Assembly (NCBI GenBank): GCA_016868035.1
Contig: VGID01000027.1
Coordinates: 1-52,476 of the forward strand
Origin: Betaproteobacteria bacterium
GTDB lineage: Bacteria; Pseudomonadota; Gammaproteobacteria; Burkholderiales; SG8-41
Direction: 5' to 3'
DNA length: 52,476 bases
Below, one piece after another: positions 8,406-17,339 of the stretch. Position numbers and translations under genes: made by a program. The notes below the pieces were generated by a model. That model made no database searches. It was not told where the DNA came from and saw only the letters and a list, made by a program, of their open reading frames with translations. How positions within the stretch are numbered: position 1 is the first letter of the stretch; every line of letters begins with the position of its first letter.

Positions 8406-8569
8406 CACAGAGAGCACGGAGAACACAGAGGAGGGATTCGATCAACGGCCAGGGAGCAAAGCGCGGGACGAGCACGCAATGCATCGAAAAAAGCCAGCGA
8501 TCAGTTGCCGCCGCGGCGTCCGCAAGCGGTACCCTTGCTCGTTTCTCTCTGTGATCTCCGTGTTCTCTG
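8406..8569. repeat. Inverted pair of 9-nt tandem repeat arms (CACAGAG type)
   Basis: The left arm (8406-8432) is CACAGAGAG, CACGGAGAA, CACAGAGGA. The right arm (8543-8569) holds three complementary units. It has the same architecture and nearly the same unit as 7070-7220 but a different core of about 110 bp. It fills the spacer between the acyl-CoA ligase and the acyl-CoA dehydrogenase. Confidence 0.85.
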
Positions 8570-8581
8570 TGGCTGAGGATT

Positions 8582-10714
8582 CTATACCGTTTTCTCGCGC
8601 AGCTTGATCAGTGCGTCGGCTGCCTTCACGCCGCGCCCCTTCTCGAACACGAATAGCGGATTGACGTCGAGCTCGGCGATGCTCTCGCGCAGATCCACCG
8701 CGAGCGCGGAGAGCCGCACGATCGCGTCGGCAAGCGCTTCGATATCCGCGGGCGCGCGCCCGCGCGCGCCCGCAAGCACCGGGTAGCCCCGGATCTCCGC
8801 GATCATCTCGCGTGCGAGCGCGGGCGTTACCGGCGCGAGCCGGAACGAAACATCCCTCAGCACCTCCGTGTAGATGCCGCCCAGGCCGAACATGACGGCG
8901 GGTCCGAACAGGGGGTCGTTCGTCACGCCGAGGATCACCTCGATGCCGCCGCTTGCCATCTCCTGCACGAGCATACCTTCGATCGCCGCACCGGGTCGGT
9001 GCTTGCGCGCCGCAGCGAGGATCTCCTCGTGCGCGGCCGCGAGCTCCGCGTCGGATCCGATCGCGAGCCGAACCGCGCCGGCCTCCGTCTTGCGCGGGAT
9101 GTCCGGGGATTGCACCTTGAGTGCGACGGGGTAGCCGACGCGGTGCGCCGCGGCCACCGCGTCCTTCAGGCCCGACGCGAGCTCTTCCCGGGTCACGGGT
9201 ATGCCGTACTCGGCGAGGATGCGCTTGGCGGCGTGCTCGGCTACGTCGGCTTTCGTTCGGGCGAGAGCACTGTGCGCCCTCGGAGAAGAGAGCGCGACAG
9301 GCCGCTCCTTCGCGGCGGCCTCGCCACGGCGCCGGGCCTCCGCATACCACGACAGCGCCGCGAGCGCGCGCCCGCACCGCACCGGGGACTTGTAGCGGGG
9401 AATGCGCGCTTGATCGAGCATCGCGTAGGCCTCTTTCGCAACCTCGTCGCGCGCGCTCCATGCGAGAAGAATCGGCTTGTCGGTGTTGCGGTTCACGGCC
9501 ACGATCTGCGTTGCGACTTTTTCCGCGAGCTCGCCCTGCAGCGAGGCGTTGATCATCGCCACGCAATCCACGTTGGGATCGTCCACGATCGCCTGCAGCG
9601 TGTCGTTGATCAGATCGGTATTGTTGAAGATCGCGGCGGTGACGTCCACTGGGTTGAGCAGCGAGCCGTAATTCGGAACGAAGCTCTTCAGCCGCGCGAT
9701 CGTCTCCGGGGCGAGCTGCGGCACCTGCATCCCGCGCCCGATGCATTCGTCGGTCATGAGGATTCCCGCGCCCCCGGAGATGGTGATGATCGCGAGGCGG
9801 TTTCCCCCGGGCAAGCGCCCGCAGCCGAACGCGCGCCCGTAGTCCACCACGTCCTGGATGTCCTCGACCTGGAGGATGCCGCCCTGGCGGAACGCCGCCT
9901 TGTAGAGCGCCATCGCGCCGCCGAGGTTGGCGGTGTGCGAGCGCGCCGCCTGCTGCCCCTGCTCGGTGTTGCCGACCTTCCACATGAGGATCGGCTTGCC
10001 CGCCGCCAGCGCCCGGTTCCCCACCTCGAGCAGGCGATGCGCGTCCTTCAGGCCCTCGATGTAGCCGACGATCAGCTCGGTGTGCGGATCGCGGATGAAG
10101 TAGTCCACGAAATCCAGCGTGGACACGCCGATCTCGTTGCCGGTGGTGACCATCTGGCGGAACGGCAGGCCCCCGTCCTTCGAAGAGAGGTTCATCACCG
10201 AGAAGCCGAAGCCGCCCGACTGCGAGACCATCGAGACCGGGCCCGGGTCATAATCCGCGTTGAACACCGAGCCGAAGCCGGCGTACACGCGGTCCGCCAC
10301 GTTGATCATGCCCTGGCAGTTCGGCCCGACCACCCCGACGCCGTGCTCGCGCGCGATCGCGACGAGCTCCCGCTGGAGCGCGACGCCCTGCCCTCCCATC
10401 TCCGAGAAACCCGAGCTGAAGATGATCACGTACGGCACGCCCTTCTCGCCGCACTGGCGCAGCGTGTCCGCGACGCGCGAGGCGTTCACCAGGATGAGCG
10501 CAAGATCGGGCGTCTCGGGGACCTCGCCGATCGTCGCGTAGCACTTCTCTCCCGCGACTTCGGGATACCGCGGGTTCACGGGGTAGAGCTTGCCGCGGTA
10601 GCCGTGGCCCTTCAGGAATTTCAGTGGCTGACCGCTGATCGTGGCGAGATCCCGGGACGCGCCGATGACGGCGACCGCGCGCGGATTGAAGAAGCGTTCG
10701 AGGTCGGTGCGCAT
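8582..10714 (-). CDS. NDP-forming acyl-CoA ligase (acetate--CoA ligase family, fused alpha and beta parts)
   Basis: 710 residues. The N-terminal CoA-binding Rossmann domain (FFNPRAVAVIGASRD) is followed by succinyl-CoA-ligase-like domains (VSQSGGFGF, ARSHTANLGG with the phosphohistidine-type region) and a C-terminal ATP-grasp domain (AAKRILAEYGIPVTREELAS ... ELDVNPLFVFEKG). This is the one-chain Acs/pimeloyl-CoA-synthetase-like form. Enzymes of this family make an acyl-CoA from a carboxylate with NTP hydrolysis, or run in reverse to conserve energy. It is the first gene of the minus-strand trio. The acyl group is not predictable from the sequence. Confidence 0.92.
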   Translation of the reverse strand: MRTDLERFFNPRAVAVIGASRDLATISGQPLKFLKGHGYRGKLYPVNPRYPEVAGEKCYATIGEVPETPDLALILVNASRVADTLRQCGEKGVPYVIIFSSGFSEMGGQGVALQRELVAIAREHGVGVVGPNCQGMINVADRVYAGFGSVFNADYDPGPVSMVSQSGGFGFSVMNLSSKDGGLPFRQMVTTGNEIGVSTLDFVDYFIRDPHTELIVGYIEGLKDAHRLLEVGNRALAAGKPILMWKVGNTEQGQQAARSHTANLGGAMALYKAAFRQGGILQVEDIQDVVDYGRAFGCGRLPGGNRLAIITISGGAGILMTDECIGRGMQVPQLAPETIARLKSFVPNYGSLLNPVDVTAAIFNNTDLINDTLQAIVDDPNVDCVAMINASLQGELAEKVATQIVAVNRNTDKPILLAWSARDEVAKEAYAMLDQARIPRYKSPVRCGRALAALSWYAEARRRGEAAAKERPVALSSPRAHSALARTKADVAEHAAKRILAEYGIPVTREELASGLKDAVAAAHRVGYPVALKVQSPDIPRKTEAGAVRLAIGSDAELAAAHEEILAAARKHRPGAAIEGMLVQEMASGGIEVILGVTNDPLFGPAVMFGLGGIYTEVLRDVSFRLAPVTPALAREMIAEIRGYPVLAGARGRAPADIEALADAIVRLSALAVDLRESIAELDVNPLFVFEKGRGVKAADALIKLREKTV

Positions 10715-10841
10715 GCGGCGGGCGCGGAAAAGTCCTTATCGTGGAAGCCGCGCGTTGAGCTGCGATCCACTCGTCGGCTCCAACGCGCGGAGTTGAACCG
10801 GCGCCACGCGTCCGGATTCGACGCGAAATTATACGCCGCCC

Positions 10842-10870
10842 TTGGTGAGACCGACCCCCGATGCTATGAT
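10842..10870 (+). promoter_or_regulatory. Promoter of the MFS gene
   Basis: TTGGTG (10842-10847) and TATGAT (10865-10870) are separated by 17 bp. Transcription would start near 10877, inside the longest open frame, so the GTG at 10903 is the likely start of translation. Confidence 0.5.
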
Positions 10871-10902
10871 CGGTGCGCCCGAAACCATCCGAAGACCGCA
10901 TT

Positions 10903-12153
10903 GTGAACACTGCCGCCACCGCCGCCGCGCCGCGCTCCTTTAAGGACGTATGGCTGATCTCCGCGGGGCACGGCCTCACGCACTGGTACACCGCGACCTT
11001 CTACCTGCTGCTCCCGCTCATCGGCAAGGAGCTCGGGCTCTCGTACACGGAGATCGGGCTGATCATGACCGCGCAGCACCTGGTGGGCGCGATCTCGAAC
11101 CTGCCGGGCGGCATGTTCGTGGACCTGGTCGGCAAGAAGGGCTACCTGATGGCCGCGTCGCTGTTCTGGGTCGGCTTCCCGTACGCGCTGATGGCGCTCA
11201 CCCACAACTACTGGATGCTGGTCGTGTGCGTGGCGCTGGTGGGGATCGGAAACAACATCTGGCATCCGGCGGCGATCTCGACGCTCGCGCACCGCTACTC
11301 CAACCGCAAGGGGCTGGTGATCTCCGTCCACGGCATGGGCGGCAACATCGGGGAAGCGGTCGCGCCACTGGTGGTGGGCGCCCTGCTCGCGTGGATGAGC
11401 TGGCGCGCGGTGGTGGTGGTCAACGTCATTCCCGGCGTCGTGATGGCGGTGCTGATCCTCGCCATGCTCGGCGCCTTCTCGATGGCACGGGCGGGCGACG
11501 ATCACATCAATGCCGGAGGCGAGAAACGCGGCGCGAGGGATTATTTTCGCGATTTCGCGAGCCTGCTGAAGAACCGCGGTCTGATGCTGGTCTCGGCCGG
11601 CTCCGCGTTCCGCACCATGACGCAGGTCGGCCTGCACACGTTCCTGCCGGTCTATCTCGCCTACGAGCTCGGCTATTCCCCGCTCCTCGTCGGGCTGTGC
11701 CTCACCGTGCTGCAGACGGCGGGCCTGGTGGCGAGCCCGATCGCGGGGCACATGTCGGACAAGATGGGGCGCAAGAATGTCGCCGTCTCGAGCATGGCGC
11801 TCACCGGCATCACCATCATCGGCATGGTGCTCGCCGGGGACACTGCGCTGTTCGTGTTCTTCGTCGCGCTGGTCGGCTTCTTCCTCTACGCCGTGCGCGG
11901 CGTGCTGCAGGCTTGGGCCGTGGAATGCACGCCCCGGCATCTCGCGGGAAGCGGCGTGGGGCTGCAGTTCGGCGTTACCGCCCTCGGCGCGAGCGTGTCG
12001 CCCGCGATCTTCGGGGTGATCGCCGACGCGTACGACATCTACACCGGATTCCTCTTCCTCGCCGGCACGATCATCGTCGCGAACGTGCTGATTCTTTTCA
12101 TGCCGAACGGCGCCGCGACGGCGAAAACCTCTTCCGCCGTCGCCAAGGGATGA
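10903..12153 (+). CDS. Major facilitator superfamily transporter
   Basis: A 416-residue inner-membrane carrier with about twelve hydrophobic segments. Two halves are visible. The first-half loop motif is DLVGKKGYLMA after the second helix, and the second half has HMSDKMGRKNVAVSS in the same place, a repeat typical of MFS. The first helix starts at VWLISAGHGLTHWYT. GTG at 10903 is preferred because the mapped promoter would start transcription at about 10877. Nothing identifies the substrate. It is a single gene, divergent from the acyl-CoA ligase and convergent with a TctC gene. Confidence 0.88.
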   Translation: MNTAATAAAPRSFKDVWLISAGHGLTHWYTATFYLLLPLIGKELGLSYTEIGLIMTAQHLVGAISNLPGGMFVDLVGKKGYLMAASLFWVGFPYALMALTHNYWMLVVCVALVGIGNNIWHPAAISTLAHRYSNRKGLVISVHGMGGNIGEAVAPLVVGALLAWMSWRAVVVVNVIPGVVMAVLILAMLGAFSMARAGDDHINAGGEKRGARDYFRDFASLLKNRGLMLVSAGSAFRTMTQVGLHTFLPVYLAYELGYSPLLVGLCLTVLQTAGLVASPIAGHMSDKMGRKNVAVSSMALTGITIIGMVLAGDTALFVFFVALVGFFLYAVRGVLQAWAVECTPRHLAGSGVGLQFGVTALGASVSPAIFGVIADAYDIYTGFLFLAGTIIVANVLILFMPNGAATAKTSSAVAKG

Positions 12154-12237
12154 GGGCGGAGGGCGGAGGGATGACCTAATGACCGGTTTCAGTTTGCAGG
12201 TTTTCCCCCTGATCCCGCATCCCGCATCCCCCATCTC
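12148..12237. repeat. Inverted pair of heptad repeat arms (GGATGAG/GCATCCC)
   Basis: The left arm (12148-12175) is GGATGAG, GGCGGAG, GGCGGAG, GGATGAC. The right arm (12210-12237) is TGATCCC, GCATCCC, GCATCCC, CCATCTC. The left arm contains the stop codon of the MFS gene, and the right arm touches the stop of the converging TctC gene, so the whole convergent spacer is repeat plus a 34-bp core. Confidence 0.8.
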
Positions 12238-13221
12238 TCAGTCGATCCGCGCTCCCGAGTCCTTGACCGCCTTCGCCCACTTCACGACTTCCGCCTTGAT
12301 GTAGGCGGCGTACTCGGCGGGCGTCGTGGTGAAGGGCTCCGCGCCCTGCTCGCTCAGGAACTTGCTCATGGCGGGCTCGTTCACGATCTTCACGACGATC
12401 GCATTGAGCTTCTCGACCACCGCCGGGAGCATCCCGGCCGGTCCGACAAAACCGTTTGCGCCCGATGCCTCGAATCCCGGCACGCCCGCCTCGGAGATGG
12501 TCGGAACGTCCGGCAGGGCGGCGATCCGCTGCGCCGTGCTCACGCCGAGCGCGCGCAGTTTCCCTGCCCTCACGTGTGGCACCGCAGTGGGCGAAGTGCC
12601 GAAGGTGAGCGCGACGTGCCCGGCCAGCAGGTCGGCAATCTGCGGGGGCGCCCCCTTGTAAGGAACATGGACGATATTGACGCCGGTGCGCGCCTTGAAC
12701 ATCTCCGCCGTGAGGTGCGGCTGGCTGCCGTTGCCCGCGGAGCTGTAGTTGAGCTCTCCCGGCCGCTTCTTCGCGTAGGCGATGAGCTCCTTCACCGTCT
12801 TCACCGGCACGGACGGGTGCACGACCAGCACCTGGGAAGTCTTCGCGACCAGCGTGATCGGCGTGAAGTCCCTGACCGGGTCGTAGCTCAGCTTGCTGTA
12901 GAGGCTGGGATTGATGGTGTGTATCGTCGATGCGGCCAGCAGCGTGTAGCCGTCGGGCGGCGACTTGACGACGATCTCGGCGCCGATGTTGGCGCTCGCC
13001 CCGGGCCGGTTGTCCACCACCACCGGCTGCTTCCACTCCTCGGTGATCTTCTGGCCGATCGCCCGCGACAGGATGTCGGAGGTGCCGCCCGCCGGGAACG
13101 GCACCACGATGCGGATCGCCTTCGTCGGATATGCCTGCGCCCAGGCGCCCTGTGCGGCGAGCGCCGCGGCCGCGAGCAGACACAAGCGCGTGTATCCACG
13201 TATCGCATGGGTAGTCTTCAC
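12238..13221 (-). CDS. Bug/TctC family periplasmic solute-binding protein
   Basis: 327 residues from a GTG start with GGGAGG 6 nt upstream. A Sec signal peptide follows (YTRLCLLAAAALAAQGAWAQ), and then the family core: AYPTKAIRIVVPFPAGG, VVDNRPGASANIGAE, DGYTLL, the ligand loop HVPYKGAPPQ and KLRALGVSTAQR. It is expected to bind a small carboxylate in the periplasm. It is divergent from a frameshifted TctC-like gene at 13364 and has no TctAB genes nearby. Signal peptide and start agree well. Confidence 0.93.
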   Translation of the reverse strand: MKTTHAIRGYTRLCLLAAAALAAQGAWAQAYPTKAIRIVVPFPAGGTSDILSRAIGQKITEEWKQPVVVDNRPGASANIGAEIVVKSPPDGYTLLAASTIHTINPSLYSKLSYDPVRDFTPITLVAKTSQVLVVHPSVPVKTVKELIAYAKKRPGELNYSSAGNGSQPHLTAEMFKARTGVNIVHVPYKGAPPQIADLLAGHVALTFGTSPTAVPHVRAGKLRALGVSTAQRIAALPDVPTISEAGVPGFEASGANGFVGPAGMLPAVVEKLNAIVVKIVNEPAMSKFLSEQGAEPFTTTPAEYAAYIKAEVVKWAKAVKDSGARID

Positions 13222-13363
13222 TGGTATCCTCCCGTCCACGGGCTGCAATGGAGCACGACGATCGCCGCGCTGTGCCCGTGCAACGAGCTTAGCAACAGCG
13301 CAAGCCGCGGGGCAAGCGTGGATCCGCCTCGCACCCACGGCGGAAACTTCCGGAGCACTCTGA

Positions 13364-14304
13364 ATGCAAGATGCGCGCCGCGGTCAACCGGCCTGGCGCC
13401 CCGAGCACGAGGTGGAAATCCTCGCGGGCACGCCTCCCGGCGGCGGGCTCGACCGCTCCGCGCGCGCGCTGCTGGCAGCCATCGAGTCCGCGCGGCTCCT
13501 TGAAGTACCCGCGCGGGTCGTGAACGTCCCGGGTGACGGCGCGCGCAAGGTCTGGGCTCACCTCGAAGCGCGCGCCGGAGACCGCACGTCCTGTCGATCA
13601 GCTCCTCGAACCTCACGACCGACCGTCTGACCGGAGTCGCCACGCTCGATCACTCGGCGTTCACCCCGCTCGCGATACTCTACACCGAGTACATCGCCTT
13701 CGTCGCGCGCCCCGACTCGCCGTATCTGCACGCGAGCGCTCTCCTCTCGCGTTTCGGCGCCAGCGCCGGCTCGCTGACGATCGCACTCTCCACCTCGCTC
13801 GGCAACCCGAACCACATCGCGGTCGCGAGGGCCATACGGCACGCGGGCGGCGATGTACGCGCCCCGAAGATCCGCGTGTTCGATTCCGCCCTCGACGCTG
13901 CCGCCGACGTCGTCGCGGGCAATGCGGACGTGGGCGCTATCACCGCGGCGAGCCCCGTGAAGGAGCTCGCGGCGGGCAGCCTCATCGCACTCGCCGTGTC
14001 TGCGCCCCGGCGTCTTCCGGGGCTGTACGAGCACACGCCGACCTGGCGCGAGCTGGGCGTTGACTGTGTGATCGGCGCGTGGCGCGGCGCGAGCGGTGCC
14101 CGGGGTCTCACGCCGCCGCAAGTCGAATTCTGGGAGGACGTGCTGTCCGCCGCCGTCGCGACTCCCGCCTGGAACGCCGAGCTCGACCGCCATTACTGGA
14201 CTGCGATGTGCCTCGACGGAGTCGCGCTGCGCGCGCACCTGCAGCGGGAGCGCGCCGAGATGGAAAGAGTGCTCGCGGAACTCGGCTTGCTCCGCCCCGG
14301 ATGA
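13364..14304 (+). pseudogene. TctC-like protein without signal peptide, frameshifted
   Basis: The first part, from the ATG at 13364, reads HEVEILAGTPPGGGLDRSAR, corresponding to the start of mature TctC proteins, and runs to HLEARAGD at about 13582. The same homology continues in the next frame (HVLSISSSNLTTDRLTG ... AILYTEYIAFVARPDSP ... GNADVGAITAASPVKEL) to a TGA at 14304. One missing base near 13583-13588 explains the break. No signal peptide precedes the mature-like sequence, so even the restored protein of about 313 residues would stay in the cytoplasm. The divergent neighbour is an ordinary TctC gene. This is either decay or a sequencing error in a specialised cytoplasmic TctC relative. 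Confidence 0.65.
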
Positions 14305-14408
14305 TCAGGTTACCGCCGGTCGTTACTCGCCGCGCGGGTTTATGCTATGCTTTTCGCCCCGCGCGGCGCGGGCCACAGTGGAACGGGTGATGAGTGGTGG
14401 AGTCTAAA

Positions 14409-14963
14409 ATGCGAATGGAAGTGCACGTTCACGGCAACATCTTCCTCGGCAGGGGCGTGAGGCTCGCCCAGATCGAGCTCGCGCTTCGCCCGTGGCTCGA
14501 GTACCTCGACGTGGATACCCTGGCCGAGGCGCATTCGATCGAGCGCGAGGAGCCGGGCATCGCCTTCGACACGCGCGAGCGCACGCTCAACATCTGCTGG
14601 ACCGGCGAGGTCGGGCGCAGCTTCCACAACCGGCTCGCCGAAGCGTTCCAGAACATCGGTCCACTCACCGAGTATGCCTCGGAGGTGGAGGTCACGTATT
14701 ACCCGGAGGGCGGGGAGGACGAGTTCTACCAGATGTTCGTCGGGCCCACGGCCGAGGCCATCCACGAATTCCGGCGCCAGTGCGTGACCGAGGATATCTC
14801 GAACCTGCTCTCACGCCATCTCGGCAAGGCCGACGTGGAGCAAGTCGCCGCTCTGGTCAACCAGCTCTTCGACCAGGACTGGGAAACGAAGAAGGTCACC
14901 GGCGAGCAGTCGTCCTCGTCCACCGTCATCCCGCTGCATCCGCGCGGAAAGCACCTGCACTGA
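14409..14963 (+). CDS. Conserved-looking protein of unknown function
   Basis: 184 residues. The ATG at 14409 has GTGGAG 7 nt before it; a GTG at 14394 is an alternative. I do not recognise a characterised family. The sequence is acidic and soluble, begins MRMEVHVHGNIFLGRG, and contains WLEYLDVDTLAEAHSIERE and ICWTGEVGRSFHNRLAEAF. It has no signal peptide or membrane segment. Regular alternation of strands and helices and normal codon use for this genome argue for a real gene. A strong terminator follows at 15046-15073. It is a single-gene unit, and its neighbours give no hint of function. Confidence 0.7.
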   Translation: MRMEVHVHGNIFLGRGVRLAQIELALRPWLEYLDVDTLAEAHSIEREEPGIAFDTRERTLNICWTGEVGRSFHNRLAEAFQNIGPLTEYASEVEVTYYPEGGEDEFYQMFVGPTAEAIHEFRRQCVTEDISNLLSRHLGKADVEQVAALVNQLFDQDWETKKVTGEQSSSSTVIPLHPRGKHLH

Positions 14964-14967
14964 GATC

Positions 14968-15037
14968 CGGTCACTGGTGAGGCGTGACGGATGGAGCGTG
15001 ACTGGTGACTCGTGACTGGTGACTCGTAGGCGGTGAC
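14968..15037. repeat. Heptad tandem repeat, ten units (TGGTGAC type), single arm
   Basis: Ten consecutive 7-nt units in perfect register, with core units GCGTGAC, TGGTGAC, TCGTGAC, TGGTGAC. They lie directly after the stop of the 14409-14963 gene. No inverted arm is present next to it, but a complementary set (CGCCCGT, CACCCGT, CAGTCGT) lies at 15619-15639. The terminator at 15046 follows at once. Confidence 0.85.
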
Positions 15038-15045
15038 CGCACAAC

Positions 15046-15073
15046 AAGGGGCTGCAAGAGCGCAGCCCCTTTT
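15046..15073 (+). terminator. Rho-independent terminator
   Basis: The stem AAGGGGCTGC / GCAGCCCCTT has a 6-nt loop and ends in four T. It ends the 14409-14963 transcript; the A-rich left flank may let it also work on the other strand. Confidence 0.85.
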
Positions 15074-15115
15074 GCTGTACCGCGTTGAGCTTCAACAACC
15101 AGAGTGGAGGGAGCA

Positions 15116-15496
15116 ATGAACCCGGAGCTGTTCGAGAAGGGAATGGCGCTGCGCAGGCAAGTGCTGGGCGAGAAGCACATCGAGAAGCGTCACGCGAGCC
15201 CAGACCCGTACACGCAGCGCCAGCAGGAGCTCGTCACCGAGATCGCCTGGGGCACGATCTGGTCCCGGCCCGGCCTCCCGCTCAAGGTGCGGAGCCTAGT
15301 GACGCTCGCCATGCTTGCCGCGCTCAACCGCCCGGACGAGATCAGGGGACACATCGCCGGCGCGCTCAATAACGGGGCGACCATGGACGAGATCGTGGAG
15401 GTCTTCGTGCAGGCCGCCGCCTACTGCGGCTTCCCGGCCTCCAACGGGGGCGTGCGCCTCGCCGTAGAGGTGTTCAAGGAGCGCCGGCTCATCTAG
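15116..15496 (+). CDS. Carboxymuconolactone decarboxylase family protein
   Basis: 126 residues from the ATG at 15116, with GGAGGGAG just upstream. The all-helical AhpD/CMD fold is visible in KVRSLVTLAMLAALNRPDEI, the helix GHIAGALNNGATMDEIVEV and the family ending VFVQAAAYCGFPASNGGVRL. It resembles the PcaC branch, which decarboxylates 4-carboxymuconolactone in the beta-ketoadipate route. Stand-alone members also occur with unknown roles, and no pca genes are near. It lacks the CxxC pair of AhpD-type peroxidases, so a redox role is unlikely. Confidence 0.88.
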   Translation: MNPELFEKGMALRRQVLGEKHIEKRHASPDPYTQRQQELVTEIAWGTIWSRPGLPLKVRSLVTLAMLAALNRPDEIRGHIAGALNNGATMDEIVEVFVQAAAYCGFPASNGGVRLAVEVFKERRLI

Positions 15497-15508
15497 CGAT
15501 GAGAGCGT

Positions 15509-15642
15509 GTTCAACATTCAAGTTTCAAAGTTCAAGGGTATGCGAGCCGAGCGGAGCTTATGGTTGGCCGACATTGAACCTTGAACATTGAACCCGGAAC
15601 GTTGAACTCATTATCGGTCGCCCGTCACCCGTCAGTCGTCAC
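15509..15642. repeat. Inverted heptad repeats (GTTCAAG/ACATTGA) plus a second heptad run
   Basis: The left arm (15509-15536) has four units (GTTCAAC, ATTCAAG, TTTCAAA, GTTCAAG). The right arm (15571-15605) has five units (ACATTGA, ACCTTGA, ACATTGA, ACCCGGA, ACGTTGA). A third run, CGCCCGT, CACCCGT, CAGTCGT (15619-15639), belongs to the GGTGAC family and reaches the TGA of the ThDP enzyme gene. Two repeat families are therefore stacked in one 140-bp convergent spacer. Confidence 0.8.
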
Positions 15643-17321
15643 CTCTTTTTGAGGGCGTCGGTGCGGAAGCTCAGCACCGCCTCCGGGTCCACCTTGACGT
15701 GGACCACTGCCGGCTTGCGCTCCTTCAGCGCCTGGCGCACCGCATCCGCCACTTCTCCCGGAGCCGTGGCGAAGTAACCGACACCCCCGCACAGCTTCAT
15801 CACCTCGTCGAAGCGCGGGCTCGACACGTGCGCGCCGATGTAGCGCTTGTTGTAGAAGTCGCGCTGGTAGGCGATCTCCGATCCCCACGTGCCGTTGTCC
15901 ATCACGATCGCCACGGTCGCGATGTCGTGCATGACCGCGGTATTCATCTCGCCCATCGTCATCCCGAACCCGCCGTCGCCCATGAGCGAGATCACGGCGC
16001 GCTCGGGCGCGGCGGTCTTCGCGCCGAGCCCCGCAGCGTACGAGAATCCGATGTTGCCGCAGTCGAGCGGCGCGATCAGCGCCGGCGGGGTGTGGTAAGG
16101 AAGTTGATCGGTTGACTGCAGGCAGGTGGTGCCCGCGTCAATCGTGAACAGGGCGTCGCGCGGCGCAACCTTGCGCAACTCGGAGAACACCGCGTTGGGA
16201 TGCAGCGGCTTCGCCGCGCGGGCCGCCGATTCCTCGCGATCCCGCCACAGCTGGGCGCGGTCCTTCACGAATCTCTCGTTGCGCGTCTTCCACGGCGCGC
16301 GCTCCGCGCGAATGGCTTCCGTCGCGTCGGCGAGTGCGCCGGCCACCGCCCCGGCGTCCCCCACCATGCCGACAGCGGCCGGAAAGTATCGCCCGACCGC
16401 GACCGGATCGATATCCACCTGCACGATCTTCGCCTGCGGCGAAAAAACGTCGGACTTGTAGCGGGTGGTGTTGAAACCGAGCCGGGTTCCGAGCGCGAGC
16501 ACGACATCCGCCTCGCGCATGAGTCCGCTCGCGACCGGGTTGCCGCGCGCGCCCACCCCGCCCGCGTACAGCGGGTGATCCACCGGGGCGAGATCGCCGT
16601 GCCCGGCCGAGGTAGTGATGGGAAGCTGCAGTTTCTCGGCAAGCCGCAGCAGGCTCTCCGTGCCGCGGCCCCACTTGATGCCCGCGCCCGCGTGGATCAG
16701 CGGGGCCTTCGCGCCGAGGATCATCGCTTTCACGGCCTCGAGCGTCGCGCGGTCCACGGTGCCGCAGGCCACCGCCGGTTGCGCTCCCGGCGGCGGGATG
16801 GTGACGTCGATGTCCTCGTTGAAGAGGTCGCGCGGAATCTGCACCACCACCGGCCCGCGCCGCCCGGCGTTGGCGACGCGGAATGCCTCGAGGATGAACT
16901 CGGGAATGCGGTCGGCGCGCGGCACGGTCATCACGCGCTTGGTGACCGGCAGGAACACCGTCTGCTGGTCGATCTCCTGGAACGACTCGCGCCCGAGGTG
17001 CTCGCTCGCGGGCAGCCCGGTGATCACCACCATCGGGGAATACGCCATCTTCGCCGCCGCGAGCCCGAGCACCATGTTGACCGCGCCCGGCCCGGCCTGC
17101 CCGCAGATGAAGAACCCCGGAGTCTGCGTCACCCGCCCGTAGGCGTCGGCCATGTGCGCCCCGCAGTTCTCGTGGCGCACCCCCACGTAGAGCATGTCCT
17201 TCGCATCGTAGAGCGCGTCGTACATCTCCAGCGTGCTCGAGCCCATCAGCCCGAATATCTTGGTTACCCCCGCGGCGCGCAGTGCCTGCACCGCGGCGAG
17301 GCCGCATCCCATCTTTGCCAT
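15639..17321 (-). CDS. Thiamine diphosphate-dependent enzyme of the acetolactate synthase family
   Basis: 560 residues with the three domains of the ThDP family. The N-terminal Pyr domain carries the activating glutamate in HENCGAHMADAYGR (Glu51). The central domain covers about 190-330. The C-terminal PP domain carries the ThDP/Mg motif GDGGFGMTMGEMNTA followed by MDNGTWG. It is not a clear IlvB: the small subunit is absent, and anabolic AHAS motifs are not obvious. Relatives act as decarboxylases, lyases or acyl transferases on 2-keto acids. The 2-hydroxyacid dehydrogenase just upstream on the same strand could supply or remove a 2-keto acid; that is inference. Confidence 0.9.
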   Translation of the reverse strand: MAKMGCGLAAVQALRAAGVTKIFGLMGSSTLEMYDALYDAKDMLYVGVRHENCGAHMADAYGRVTQTPGFFICGQAGPGAVNMVLGLAAAKMAYSPMVVITGLPASEHLGRESFQEIDQQTVFLPVTKRVMTVPRADRIPEFILEAFRVANAGRRGPVVVQIPRDLFNEDIDVTIPPPGAQPAVACGTVDRATLEAVKAMILGAKAPLIHAGAGIKWGRGTESLLRLAEKLQLPITTSAGHGDLAPVDHPLYAGGVGARGNPVASGLMREADVVLALGTRLGFNTTRYKSDVFSPQAKIVQVDIDPVAVGRYFPAAVGMVGDAGAVAGALADATEAIRAERAPWKTRNERFVKDRAQLWRDREESAARAAKPLHPNAVFSELRKVAPRDALFTIDAGTTCLQSTDQLPYHTPPALIAPLDCGNIGFSYAAGLGAKTAAPERAVISLMGDGGFGMTMGEMNTAVMHDIATVAIVMDNGTWGSEIAYQRDFYNKRYIGAHVSSPRFDEVMKLCGGVGYFATAPGEVADAVRQALKERKPAVVHVKVDPEAVLSFRTDALKKR

Positions 17322-17339
17322 TGTCAGAACCTTAAATTA

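Noticed and set aside
8999-10906. A 635-codon open frame on the plus strand opposite the acyl-CoA ligase
   Set aside because: It is the mirror of a high-GC coding frame: Arg/His-rich, no domain, no ribosome-binding site, while the minus strand encodes a full acyl-CoA ligase.
14968-15037. Heptad runs considered as minisatellite coding repeats or CRISPR
   Set aside because: Units are only 7 nt, diverge from each other, have no spacers and lie outside genes except for a few codons at gene ends.
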